Assembly: GCF_964340395.1 (NCBI RefSeq)
Contig: NC_135557.1
Location: forward strand, 2,651,216 to 2,715,215
DNA length: 64,000 nt
DNA from: Glandiceps talaboti
Taxonomy: Eukaryota > Hemichordata > Enteropneusta > Spengelidae
Direction of reading: 5' to 3'
Part shown: positions 50,601 to 59,084 of the stretch, one piece after another
How positions within the stretch are numbered: position 1 is the first letter of the stretch
Layout: every line of letters starts with the position of its first letter
Made by a program: the position numbers and the translations under genes
The notes under the pieces: model-generated
What the model was told of the DNA's origin: nothing
Databases searched by the model: none
The model's input: the letters and a program-made list of their open reading frames with translations, nothing else

Positions 50601-53600
50601 CATTAGAATTATAGACTTTGTCTTAAAAGAGGAAGGGTAAGTGACATTAGAATTATAGACTTTGTCTTAAAAGAGGAAGGGTAAGTGACATTAGAATTAT
50701 AGACTTTGTCTTAAAAGAGGAAGGGTAAGTGACATTAGAATTATAGACTTTGTCTTAAAAGAGGAAGGGTAAGTGACATTAGAATTATAGACTTTGTCTT
50801 AAAAGAGGAAGGGTAAGTGACATTAGAATTATAGACTTTGTCTTAAAAGAGGAAGGGTAAGTGACATTAGAATTATAGACTTTGTCTTAAAAGAGGAAGA
50901 GTAAGGCCAAGAAAAAAAATTGTTCTGGGTACCCGACCCCACCTAGCATTTCCCTGCCGACCCTAAACTTTTTTCAAGAAAATAAAGTCTTAAAAATTGT
51001 GAAGTCGCCAGAAATAGAACTACCTGATCTAGACACTCACATCTAAGAAAAAATCTAATGAATAAGATAAAAAAATCTACCTACCTCACCTATTCTGAAA
51101 GTTAGCGTTATAGACAATTATAGACATTCTGAAAGGGAAAACACCACTACCCATGTCCAGGAATTAAATTAAGGCATTTTGATAAACTTTTAGTAATAGA
51201 GTGTCAGGTCGTGGTTTTCTATCACCTCTATGTACCTGTACATTACACATGGTTTTCTATCACCTCTATGTACCTGTACATTACACATAGTTTTCTATCA
51301 CCTCTATGTACCTGTACATTACACATGGTTTTCTATCACCTCTATGTACCTGTACATTACACATGGTTTTCTATCACCTCTATGTACCTGTACATTACAC
51401 ATAGTTTTCTATCACCTCTATGTACCTGTACATTACACATAGTTTTCTATCACCTCAGTGTACCTGTACATTACACATAGTTTTCTATCACCTCAGTGTA
51501 CCTGTACATTACACATGGTTTTCACCTCTATGTACCTGTACATTACACATGGTTTTCTATCACCTCTATGTACCTGTACATTACACATGGTTTTCTATCA
51601 CCTCTATGTACCTGTACATTACACATCGTTTTCTATCACCTCTATGTACCTGTACATTACACATAGTTTTCTATCACCTCTATGTACCTGTACATTACAC
51701 ATAGTTTTCTATCACCTCTATGTACCTGTACATTACACATGGTTTTCTATCACCTCAATGTACCTGTACATTACACATGGTTTTCTATCACCTCTATGTA
51801 CCTGTACATTACACATGGTTTTCTATCACCTCTATGTACCTGTACATTACACATGGTTTTCTATCACCTCTATGTACCTGTACATTACACATGGTTTTCT
51901 ATCACCTCAGTGTACCTGTACATTACACATGGTTTTCTATCACCTCTATGTACCTGTACATTACACATGGTTTTCTATCACCTCAATGTACCTGTACATT
52001 ACACATGGTTTTCTATCACCTCTATGTACCTGTACATTACACATGGTTTTCTATCACCTCAATGTACCTGTACATTACACATGGTTTTCTATCGCCTCTA
52101 TGTACCTGTACATTACACATGGTTTTCTATCACCTCTATGTACCTGTACATTACACATGGTTTTCTATCACCTCAATGTACCTGTACATTACACATGGTT
52201 TTCTATCACCTCTATGTACCTGTACATTACACATGGTTTTCTATCACCTCTATGTACCTGTACATTACACATGGTTTTCTATCACCTCTATGTACCTGTA
52301 CATTACACATGGTTTTTTATCACCTCAATGTACCTGTACATTACACATGGTTTTCTATCACCTCAATGTACCTGTACATTACACATGGTTTTCTATCACC
52401 TCAATGTACCTGTACATTACACATGGTTTTCTATCACCTCTATGTACCTGTACATTACACATGGTTTTCTATCACCTCTATGTACCTGTACATTACACAT
52501 GGTTTTCTATCACCTCTATGTACCTGTACATTACACATGGTTTTCTATCACCTCTATGTACCTGTACATTACACATGGTTTTCTATCACCTCTATGTACC
52601 TGTACATTACACATGGTTTTCTATCACCTCTATGTACCTGTACATTACACATGGTTTTCTATCACCTCTATGTACCTGTACATTACACATGGTTTTCTAT
52701 CACCTCAATGTACCTGTACATTACACTTGGTTTTCTATCACCTCTATGTACCTGTACATTACACATAGTTTTCTATCACCTCTATGTACCTGTACATTAC
52801 ACATGGTTTTTTATCACCTCAATGTACCTGTACATTACACACGGTTTTCTATCACCTCTATGTACCTGTACATTACACATGGTTTTCTATCACCTCAATG
52901 TACCTGTACATTACACATAGTTTTCTATCACCTCTATGTACCTGTACATTACACATGGTTTTCTATCACCTCAATGTACCTGTACATTACACATAGTTTT
53001 CTATCACCTCTATGTACCTGTACATTACACATAGTTTTCTATCACCTCTATGTACCTGTACATTACACATGGTTTTCTATCACCTCAATGTACCTGTACA
53101 TTACACATGGTTTTCTATCACCTCAATGTACCTGTACATTACACATGGTTTTCACCTCTATGTACCTGTACATTACACATGGTTTTCTATCACCTCTATG
53201 TACCTGTACATTACACATGGTTTTCTATCACCTCAATGTACCTGTACATTACACATGGTTTTCTATCACCTCTATGTACCTGTACATTACACATGGTTTT
53301 CTATCACCTCTATGTACCTGTACATTACACATGGTTTTCTATCACCTCAATGTACCTGTACATTACACATGGTTTTCTATCACCTCTATGTACCTGTACA
53401 TTACACATGGTTTTCTATCACCTCAATGTACCTGTACATTACACATGGTTTTCTATCACCTCTATGTACCTGTACATTACACATGGTTTTCTATCACCTC
53501 TATGTACCTGTACATTACACATGGTTTTCTATCACCTCTATGTACCTGTACATTACACATGGTTTTCTATCACCTCTATGTACCTGTACATTACACATGG

Positions 53601-56600
53601 TTTTCTATCACCTCTATGTACCTGTACATTACACATGGTTTTCTATCACCTCTATGTACCTGTACATTACACATGGTTTTCTATCACCTCTATGTACCTG
53701 TACATTACACATGGTTTTCTATCACCTCAATGTACCTGTACATTACACATGGTTTTCTATCACCTCAATGTACCTGTACATTACACATGGTTTTCTATCA
53801 CCTCAATGTACCTGTACATTACACATGGTTTTCTATCACCTCTATGTACCTGTACATTACACATGGTTTTCTATCACCTCAATGTACCTGTACATTACAC
53901 ATGGTTTTCTATCACCTCTATGTACCTGTACATTACACATGGTTTTCTATCACCTCTATGTACCTGTACATTACACATGGTTTTCTATCACCTCAGTGTA
54001 CCTGTACATTACACATGGTTTTCTATCACCTCTATGTACCTGTACATTACACATGGTTTTCTATCACCTCTATGTACCTGTACATTACACATGGTTTTCT
54101 ATCACCTCTATGTACCTGTACATTACACATGGTTTTCTATCACCTCTATGTACCTGTACATTACACATAGTTTTCTATCACCTCTATGTACCTGTACATT
54201 ACACATGGTTTTCTATCACCTCTATGTACCTGTACATTACACATAGTTTTCTATCACCTCTATGTACCTGTACATTACACATGGTTTTCTATCACCTCTA
54301 TGTACCTGTACATTACACATGGTTGCCGGGCAACATTGAGTGGAAGTTACATACCTCACTTGAGGATCTTATTGGAAGGTTAAGTAATGTACACGTGATA
54401 TACATATAGTGTATAGTATGCATATGATATACATATACATGTAATGTATAGTACACGTGATATACAATGTACATGTAGTGTATAGTAGTTAGTACACATG
54501 TGATATACATATAATGTATAGTGTATAGTACACATGTGATATACATATAATGTATAGTGTATAGTACACATGTGATATACATATAATGTATAGTGTATAG
54601 TACACATGTGATATACATGTAGTGTTTAGTACACATGTGATATACATGTAGTGTTTAGTACACATGTGATGTACATGTAGTGTCTTGTACACATGTGATA
54701 TACATGTAGTGTATAGTACACATGTGATATAGTGTTTAGTACACATGTGATATACATGTAGTGTATAGTAGTTAGTACACATGTGATATACATGTAGTGT
54801 ATAGTACACATGCGATATACATGTAGTGTTTAGTACACATGTGATATACATGTACGTGTAGTGTATAGTAGTTAGTACACATGTGATATACATGTAGTGT
54901 ATAGTTAACATGGGTTTTGTATTTGTTGGAAGTGTAAGTGGTATAGTGTTATATAGTACGCATATGATAACTTTCCACTATACATGGAAGTACCGCATGA
55001 GTTCAGGTCTTATTTTTTTGGTTATTTAAAGGTCATTAGCAAAGGTGAAAGTGAAGGCCCAGGTGGTGTGACAGTTACTTTACAGAATAAAGGTATTGAG
55101 AGTACTGTTCAACAAGTGAAAACTGACATTGGTGGAAGGTAAGTAGGTTTTGTTTTTTTATATACACACAAACACACACACACAGATGCTACAGAAATCC
55201 ATTCGAGTTTGGGACTACGTGACAGGGCTATGTTGCATGCTCTATATCACGTTGCTGTGGAACTGTGAAGGCCTTCCCAGTCAGTCCACAGGCTATCCCA
55301 GAGTCATCCAGGCCCGGCAAACATAGCACCTGCGGACTCTTTGTGAGTAATCGTCCCAGACTTCTTGAGTCATTACTCCAGGAGGAGTCATTACTCCAGG
55401 AGGTCTCCCCCCCCCCCCCCCCCCCCCCCCCCCAATTTGCACTCGTCTTGTGAGTGAGACATGGCTGAGTGATACAGTCTACCCATCGAGTCTGTAGAAC
55501 ACCCATCCTGGGTTTGGGTCGGTCACAGAAAAATCCCCTGTTTCCAGTGGGATTCGAACCCTTGACCTCCCGACTGCTAATCCTGTGCGCTAACCACTAC
55601 GCCACAGGCAGCTGGTAGGTAAGTAGGAAATAGTCCAACCAGCTTGTCAAATTAATGCTATTGGTGGAAGGTTAGTAGGAATTTTAGTCCAACCAGGGTG
55701 TTAAATTTATGCTATTGGTGGAAGGTTAGTAGGAGTTTTAATCCAATCAGTGTGTCAAATTAATGCTATCCCATTGTACTGGGCCAGGTGATTGGCCACC
55801 TACACCATTCCAGCAATTTTCAAAAGTTGTTCAATTGACTGCATGAATTATTCCATGCTGTTTTCATTGAAAAATATACCAAAAATACATGTCTGTTATT
55901 ATATGTATATCAATCCACTCTACACATGTACATGTATGTCAATCCACTCTGTAAATGTAATTCAATCCACTCTGTACATGTACGTAATTCAATCCACTCT
56001 GTACATGTACATGTATGTCAATCCACTATGTACATGTACATGTATGTCAATCCATTCTGTACATGTATGTCAATCCACTATGTACATGTACATGTATGTC
56101 AATCCACTCTGTACATGTATGTCAATCCACTATGTACATGTACATGTATGTCAATCCACTATGTACATGTACATGTATGTCAATCCATTCTGTACATGTA
56201 CATGTATGTCAATCCACTCTGTACATGTATGTCAATCCACTCTGTACATGTATGTCAATCCACTCTGTACATGTATGTCAATCCTCTCTGTACATGTACA
56301 TGTATGTCAATCCACTCTGTACATGTATGTCAATCCACTCTGTACATGTATGTCAATCCACTCTGTACATGTATGTCAATCCACTCTGTACATGTATGTC
56401 AATCCACTCTGTACATGTATGTCAATCCACTCTGTACATGTATGTCAATCCACTCTGTACATGTACATGTATATTAATCCACTCTGTACATGTATATGTA
56501 TGTCAATCCACTCTGTACATGTACATGTATGTCAATCCACTCTGTACATGTATGGCAATCCACTCTGTACATGTACATGTCAATCCACTCTGTACATGTA

Positions 56601-57929
56601 CATGTATATGTATGTCAATCCACTCTGTACATGTACATGTATGTCAATCCACTCTGTACATGTACATGTATGCCAATCCACTCTGTACATGTACATGTAT
56701 GTCAATCCACTCTGTACATGTATATGTATGTCAATCCACTCTGTACATGTACATGTATGTCAATCCACTCTGTACATGTACATGTATGTCAATCCACTCT
56801 GTACATGTGCATGTATGTCAATCCACTCTGTACATGTATATGTATGTCAATCCACTCTGTACATGTACATGTCAATCCACTCTGTACATGTACATGTATG
56901 TCAATCCACTCTGTACATGTATATGTATGTCAATCCACTCTACATGTATATGTATGTCAATCCACTCTGTACATGTATATGTATGTCAATCCACTCTGTA
57001 CATGTATATGTATGTCAATCCACTCTGTACATGTATATGTATGTCAATCCACTCTGTACATGTATATGTATGTCAATCCACTCTGTACATGTATATGTAT
57101 GTCAATCCACTCTGTACATGTACATGTATGTCAATCCACTCTGTACATGTACATGTATGTCAATCCACTCTGTACATGTATGGCAATCCACTCTGTACAT
57201 GTACATGTCAATCCACTCTGTACATGTATGTCAATCCACTCTGTACATGTATGTCAATCCACTCTGTACATGTATGTCAATCCACTCTGTACATGTATGT
57301 CAATCCACTCTGTACATGTACATGTATGTCAATCCACTCTGTACATGTATGTCAATCCACTCTGTACATGTATGTCAATCCACTCTGTACATGTATGTCA
57401 ATCCACTCTGTACATGTACATGTATGTCAATCCACTCTGTACATGTACATGTCAATCCACTCTGTACATGTACATGTATGTCAATCCACTCTGTACATGT
57501 ATGTCAATCCACTAAGTACATGTATGTCAATCCACTATGTACATGTATATGTATGTCAATCCACTCTGTACATGTATGTCAATCCACTCTGTACATGTAT
57601 GTCAATCCACTCTGTACATGTATGTCAATCCATTCTGTACATGTATGTGTATGTCAATCCACTCTGTCAGTAAATGTATATCAGTCCACTGTCTGTACAT
57701 GTATGTCAATCCATGTAAATTATTTTATGTTATAAAGTGTGCAACCTATCATTATGTTACGTCTATTAAGACTTGTACATGTATCTTGGACAAAACACAA
57801 GTGGTCTCATTACATGATAGTATTTGGCTAAATATTATTCTTGTGTTTGCCAATAGGTACACATTTAGTCCAGTATTGCCAGGAGATTATGTTGTAACAG
57901 CATCTCATCTTTTATGGTCCTTTGAGTCA
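32483..57929 (+). CDS. NOMO: NOMO (nodal modulator), first six coding exons, partial gene
   Basis: NOMO is a type I ER membrane glycoprotein with many immunoglobulin/transthyretin-like beta-sandwich repeats. With nicalin and TMEM147 it forms a complex at the back of the Sec61 translocon for multipass-protein biogenesis, and it was first described as a Nodal-signalling antagonist. Six exons (32483-32611, 39244-39333, 40858-40903, 50228-50328, 55032-55138, 57857-57929) join in phase to 546 nt, 182 codons without a stop. Residues 1-20 form a signal peptide (MVVFRYCILSLLFTNFVIT). The lumenal N-terminus follows, closely matching vertebrate NOMO as I recall it (GCGGFVKSDVEI, KYQTDCAPNNGYF, GDFIL-VEPP-GW-F, FTGFS, LPGDY). 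Vertebrate NOMO has about 1,200 residues, so some 85% lies beyond 64000. Every intron has GT-AG ends. Introns total more than 25 kb and are mostly minisatellite or transposon. Confidence 0.94.
32699..33212. mobile_element. 514-bp MITE with 130-bp inverted repeats
   Basis: The arms at 32699-32828 and 33083-33212 are about 96% identical in inverse, starting AGTAGCTGCAATAATTGTAG. Flanking copies CTGGTCGT (32691-32698) and CTGGTCGG (33213-33220) form an 8-bp target duplication with one mismatch, suggesting a hAT-like or similar superfamily. Each arm contains an internal inverted pair (GTAGCGTTTGAT/ATCAAACGCTA) and overlapping octamers (ATGCAAATGCAAAT). It has no coding capacity and lies in NOMO intron 1. 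Confidence 0.88.
33221..34150. other. NOMO intron 1, unique part
   Basis: No exon, RNA gene or element end recognised. Short frames on both strands look like chance. Confidence 0.5.
34155..34264. repeat. 26-bp tandem repeat, left part
   Basis: Four to five copies of GGTTTAACCATAGACCCTAC plus ACCAAT. The array is interrupted at TTAA (34261-34264) by the 2.8-kb element and resumes at 37096. It is unrelated to the CATCATATACCTAC satellite of the same length. Confidence 0.93.
34265..37095. mobile_element. piggyBac-like non-autonomous element at a TTAA target
   Basis: It starts AGGCCAAGGTCC and ends GACCTTGGCCT, an 11-bp inverted terminus. TTAA lies on both sides (34261-34264, 37096-37099). Removing the element plus one TTAA restores an intact 26-bp repeat unit, so the insertion site is clear. 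TTAA duplication is the signature of piggyBac-type transposition. The 2.8-kb interior encodes no transposase. It contains a nested hAT-like element. Confidence 0.82.
34923..35857. mobile_element. hAT-like element nested in the piggyBac-like element
   Basis: The left end is CAGTGATGTAT and the right end ATACATCACTG (perfect 11-bp inversion). Flanks share CCTAGT (CCTAGTAGG and CCTAGTCT), an imperfect remnant of an 8-bp duplication. CAGTG ends are usual for hAT elements. About 935 bp, non-coding. Confidence 0.6.
37096..37152. repeat. 26-bp tandem repeat, right part
   Basis: Continuation of the array at 34155-34264 after the inserted element: two copies of TTAACCATAGACCCTACACC. Confidence 0.92.
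37345..37592. repeat. 24-bp minisatellite
   Basis: About ten copies of a 24-bp unit (CTTACATGTAGATGTGACTT), with CTTAGATG and TAGACG variants, in NOMO intron 1. Confidence 0.93.
37703..38484. mobile_element. hAT-like MITE, CAGGGTTTTACAT termini
   Basis: The left end CAGGGTTTTACAT mirrors the right end ATGTAAAACCCTG. Length 782 bp. Immediate flanks (TATCTACA and CTGCAAAT) do not match, so no target duplication is seen. The interior is non-coding; the 73-codon frame at 38027-38248 has no known motif. Confidence 0.65.
38525..38995 (+). repeat. (GGT)n-rich array, G-rich on the NOMO sense strand
   Basis: About 470 bp of GGTGGT with AGT, GGG and GCT interruptions, ending about 250 bp before exon 2. 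The sense transcript would carry hundreds of GG/GGG runs capable of G-quadruplexes. Poly-Val, poly-Pro and poly-His frames are artefacts. Confidence 0.95.
39244..39333 (+). CDS. NOMO: NOMO exon 2
   Basis: 30 codons, VKLYTKQGSLKYQTD then CAPNNGYFLIPIYDK, almost identical to the vertebrate segment. The acceptor is TTCTTGTTATTTAG and the donor AAG|GTAAGA, both phase 0. Confidence 0.96.
39742..40733. repeat. 39-bp minisatellite filling NOMO intron 2
   Basis: About 25 copies of a 39-bp unit (GGATGGGTGGATTCTTGTGT, ACTGATTTAGTCATAGT). The unit length is divisible by three and lacks stops, which gives frames over 330 codons on both strands. It lies between two exons that splice cleanly, so it is intronic. 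Confidence 0.96.
40858..40903 (+). CDS. NOMO: NOMO exon 3
   Basis: A 46-nt exon encoding GDFILRVEPPAGWNF plus the first base of an Asp codon completed in exon 4 (phase 1). The acceptor is CTTTACACCACAG and the donor TTTG|GTAAGT. Confidence 0.95.
40957..41215. repeat. 35-bp minisatellite at start of NOMO intron 3
   Basis: Seven nearly perfect copies of a 35-bp unit (AGCTGTCAATTGGGAACAAT, ACATGTATGATATAT). Confidence 0.95.
41268..49835. repeat. 8.6-kb 36-bp minisatellite array in NOMO intron 3
   Basis: Roughly 235 copies of a 36-bp unit (GGCTGTACTTTTATGAGTGT, AGTACAGTATCTCTGT). Variants are a 4-bp insertion (TAGCTAGCTG), GGTACAATGTAGTTATG units at 41290, 44765-44940 and 49180-49310, and GTTTGG units. 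Multi-unit blocks recur (45421 and 46088; 47951 and 48590), showing higher-order duplication. Each unit has the inverted pair CTGTACT/AGTACAG with an 11-nt loop. Long frames are artefacts of a stop-poor unit. Confidence 0.96.
49872..50160. repeat. 42-bp minisatellite before NOMO exon 4
   Basis: About seven copies of a 42-bp unit (AGATTTAAATAAAGAGTAGA, TTTCATTTCCATGGTTAC). It ends about 65 bp before the exon 4 acceptor. Confidence 0.94.
50228..50328 (+). CDS. NOMO: NOMO exon 4
   Basis: 101 nt encoding (D)PSNVELSIDGKTDKCSQG and VDINFQFTGFSIVGR. The acceptor is TTTATTTTTAG. The donor is AGG|GTAAGT (phase 0), and its last 12 exon bases plus intron start are the seed of the 44-bp array that follows. 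Confidence 0.95.
50317..50900 (+). repeat. 44-bp array that duplicates the exon 4 splice donor
   Basis: The unit starts in the exon (ATTGTTGGAAGG, the last 12 coding bases), crosses the junction and runs to TTTGTCTTA. The second copy (50361-50372) keeps all 12 exon bases and about eleven later ones keep GAGGAAGG|GTAAGTGAC. Consensus donors therefore recur at 50329 (authentic), 50373, 50417 and so on to about 50857; the last (50895) is decayed to GAGTAAGG. Confidence 0.96.
50901..51211. other. Unique part of NOMO intron 4
   Basis: No exon or repeat recognised; includes GGGTACCCGACCCCACC. It may be transposon debris. Confidence 0.45.
51212..54320. repeat. 3.1-kb 38-bp minisatellite in NOMO intron 4
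   Basis: About 82 copies of a 38-bp unit (TTTTCTATCACCTCTATGTA, CCTGTACATTACACATGG). Copies vary mainly at TCTATG/TCAATG/TCAGTG and ATGG/ATAG, and two units have a 6-bp deletion. All three plus-strand frames lack stops, giving a false frame of 816 codons. Confidence 0.97.
54322..54334. promoter_or_regulatory. RFX/X-box-like palindrome
   Basis: GTTGCCGGGCAAC is a perfect inverted repeat with the RFX half-site GTTGCC, directly after the 38-bp array in NOMO intron 4. The spacer is one base, within the range described for X-boxes. Function is unproven. Confidence 0.4.
54395..54905. repeat. About 29-bp minisatellite
   Basis: Units of 25-42 bp sharing GTGATATACATGTAGTGT and AGTACACAT, about 17 copies of uneven length. 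It is preceded at 54373 by GGAAGGTTAAGTAATG, itself reminiscent of the exon 4 donor. Confidence 0.9.
55032..55138 (+). CDS. NOMO: NOMO exon 5
   Basis: 107 nt encoding VISKGESEGPGGVTVTL, QNKGIESTVQQVKTD and IGG plus AG of an Arg codon (phase 2). The acceptor is TTATTTAAAG. The donor GGAAG|GTAAGTAGG is also the target site of the SINE immediately downstream. Confidence 0.93.
55148..55613 (-). mobile_element. tRNA-derived SINE inserted at the NOMO exon 5 donor
   Basis: Read on the minus strand it begins CTGCCTGTGGCGTAGTGG with an A box (TGGCGTAGTGGTTAGCGC, 55604-55587) and a B box (GGTTCGAATCC, 55560-55550). A non-tRNA body with a poly-G/C tract follows, and a tail of TG repeats and A-rich sequence lies at the left end. 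Flanks GGAAGGTAAGTAGG (55134-55147) and GGTAGGTAAGTAGG (55614-55627) match at 13 of 14 bases as the target duplication. The tRNA part looks intact for pol III promoter function; the SINE family is not identified. Confidence 0.85.
55614..55775 (+). repeat. About 53-bp repeats carrying copies of the exon 5 donor
   Basis: Three units start at 55619 (AGGTAAGTAGG), 55671 (GGTGGAAG|GTTAGTAGG) and 55725 (same). GGTGGAAG equals the last eight bases of exon 5. Unit bodies share TAGTCCAACCAG and CAAATTAATGCTATTGG. Confidence 0.85.
55905..57720. repeat. 23/29-bp minisatellite in NOMO intron 5
   Basis: About 70 copies of CAATCCACTCTGTACATG followed by TATGT, or by TACATGTATGT in longer units. The 23- and 29-bp forms are interspersed irregularly; ACATGTACATGT is self-complementary. 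Frames up to 647 codons across it are artefacts. Confidence 0.96.
57857..57929 (+). CDS. NOMO: NOMO exon 6
   Basis: 73 nt encoding the last base of Arg then YTFSPVLPGDYVVTAS and HLLWSFES. LPGDY is a conserved block of these beta-sandwich repeats. The acceptor is GTTTGCCAATAG and the donor GAGTCA|GTAAGTAC (phase 0). The same donor string is repeated downstream. Confidence 0.93.
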
Positions 57930-58795
57930 GTAAGTACAATGCAGTATGTGTTGTAATGTTGTAAGTACAATGCAGTATGTGTTGTAATGTTGTAAGTACA
58001 ATGCAGTATGTTATAATGTTGTAAGTACAATGTAGTATGTGTTATAATGTAAGTACAATGCAGTATGTGTTATAATGTTATAAGTACAATGCAGTATGTG
58101 TTATAATGTAAGTACAATGCAGTATGTGTTATAATGTTGTAAGTACAATGCAGTATGTGTTATAATGTTGTAAGAACAATGCAGTATGTGTTATAATGTA
58201 AGTACAATGCAGTATGTGTTATAATGTAAGTACAATGCAGTATGTTATAATGTTGTAAGTACAATGCAGTATGTGTTATAATGTTGTAAGTACAATGCAG
58301 TATGTTATAATGTTGTAAGTACAATGCAGTATGTGTTGTAATGTTGTAAGTACAATGCAGTATGTTATAATGTTGTAAGTACAATGCAGTATGTGTTATA
58401 ATGTTGTAAGTACAATGCAGTATGTTATAATGTTGTAAGTACAATGCAGTATGTGTTGTAATGTTGTAAGTACAATGCAGTATGTGTTATAATGTTGTAA
58501 GTACAATGCAGTATGTGTTATAATGTTGTAAGTACAATGCAGTATGTGTTATAATGTTGTAAGTACAATGCAGTATGTGTTATAATGTTGTAAGTACAAT
58601 GCAGTATGTGTTATAATGTTGTAAGTACAATGCAGTATGTTATAATGTTGTAAGTACAATGCAGTATGTGTTATAATGTTGTAAGTACAATGCAGTATGT
58701 GTTATAATGTTGTAAGTACAATGCAGTATGTTATAATGTTGTAAGTACAATGCAGTATGTTATAATGTAAGAACAATGCAGTATGTTATAATGTA
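57930..58795 (+). repeat. 31-bp array that repeats the exon 6 splice donor
   Basis: It starts exactly at the intron 6 donor: GTAAGTACAATGCAGTATGT plus GTTATAATGTT, 31 bp, with 29- and 27-bp variants. About 28 copies, nearly all with a perfect GTAAGTAC donor string (57930, 57961, 57992 and so on). A stop codon in the first unit (57954-57956) would truncate any product using later donors. Confidence 0.96.
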
Positions 58796-59084
58796 AGTAA
58801 ATAATAGAATGTTATCGTGTAAATAACAATGCAATATGTTATAGTATTGTAAATAAAGAATGTAATATGTTATTGTAAGTAAAAAATTCAATATGTTATT
58901 GTAAGTAAAAAATTCAATATGTTATTGTAAGTAAACAATGCAATATGTTCTAGTTTTGTAAATAAACAATACAGTCTTATACCTGTCATGCTGTAAATAA
59001 ACATTTCAATGTGTTATTGTGTTGTACATTGTAACTAGACAATAGTATATGTTATAGTGTTTGTAATATCTCTACTGTACACTT
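58796..59084. repeat. Decayed tail of the 31-bp array, then unique sequence
   Basis: Loose copies (AATATGTTATTGTAAGTAAA) fade out by about 58950; a short unique stretch follows. Confidence 0.7.

Noticed and set aside
51720-54170. 816-codon plus-strand open frame (and others of 398-465 codons)
   Set aside because: Pure 38-bp minisatellite translated in several frames, inside a NOMO intron with proper splice sites on both sides.
55792-57735. 647-codon plus-strand open frame rich in Cys-Thr-Ser-His
   Set aside because: Translation of the 23/29-bp array in intron 5; the periodic peptide is due to the repeat.
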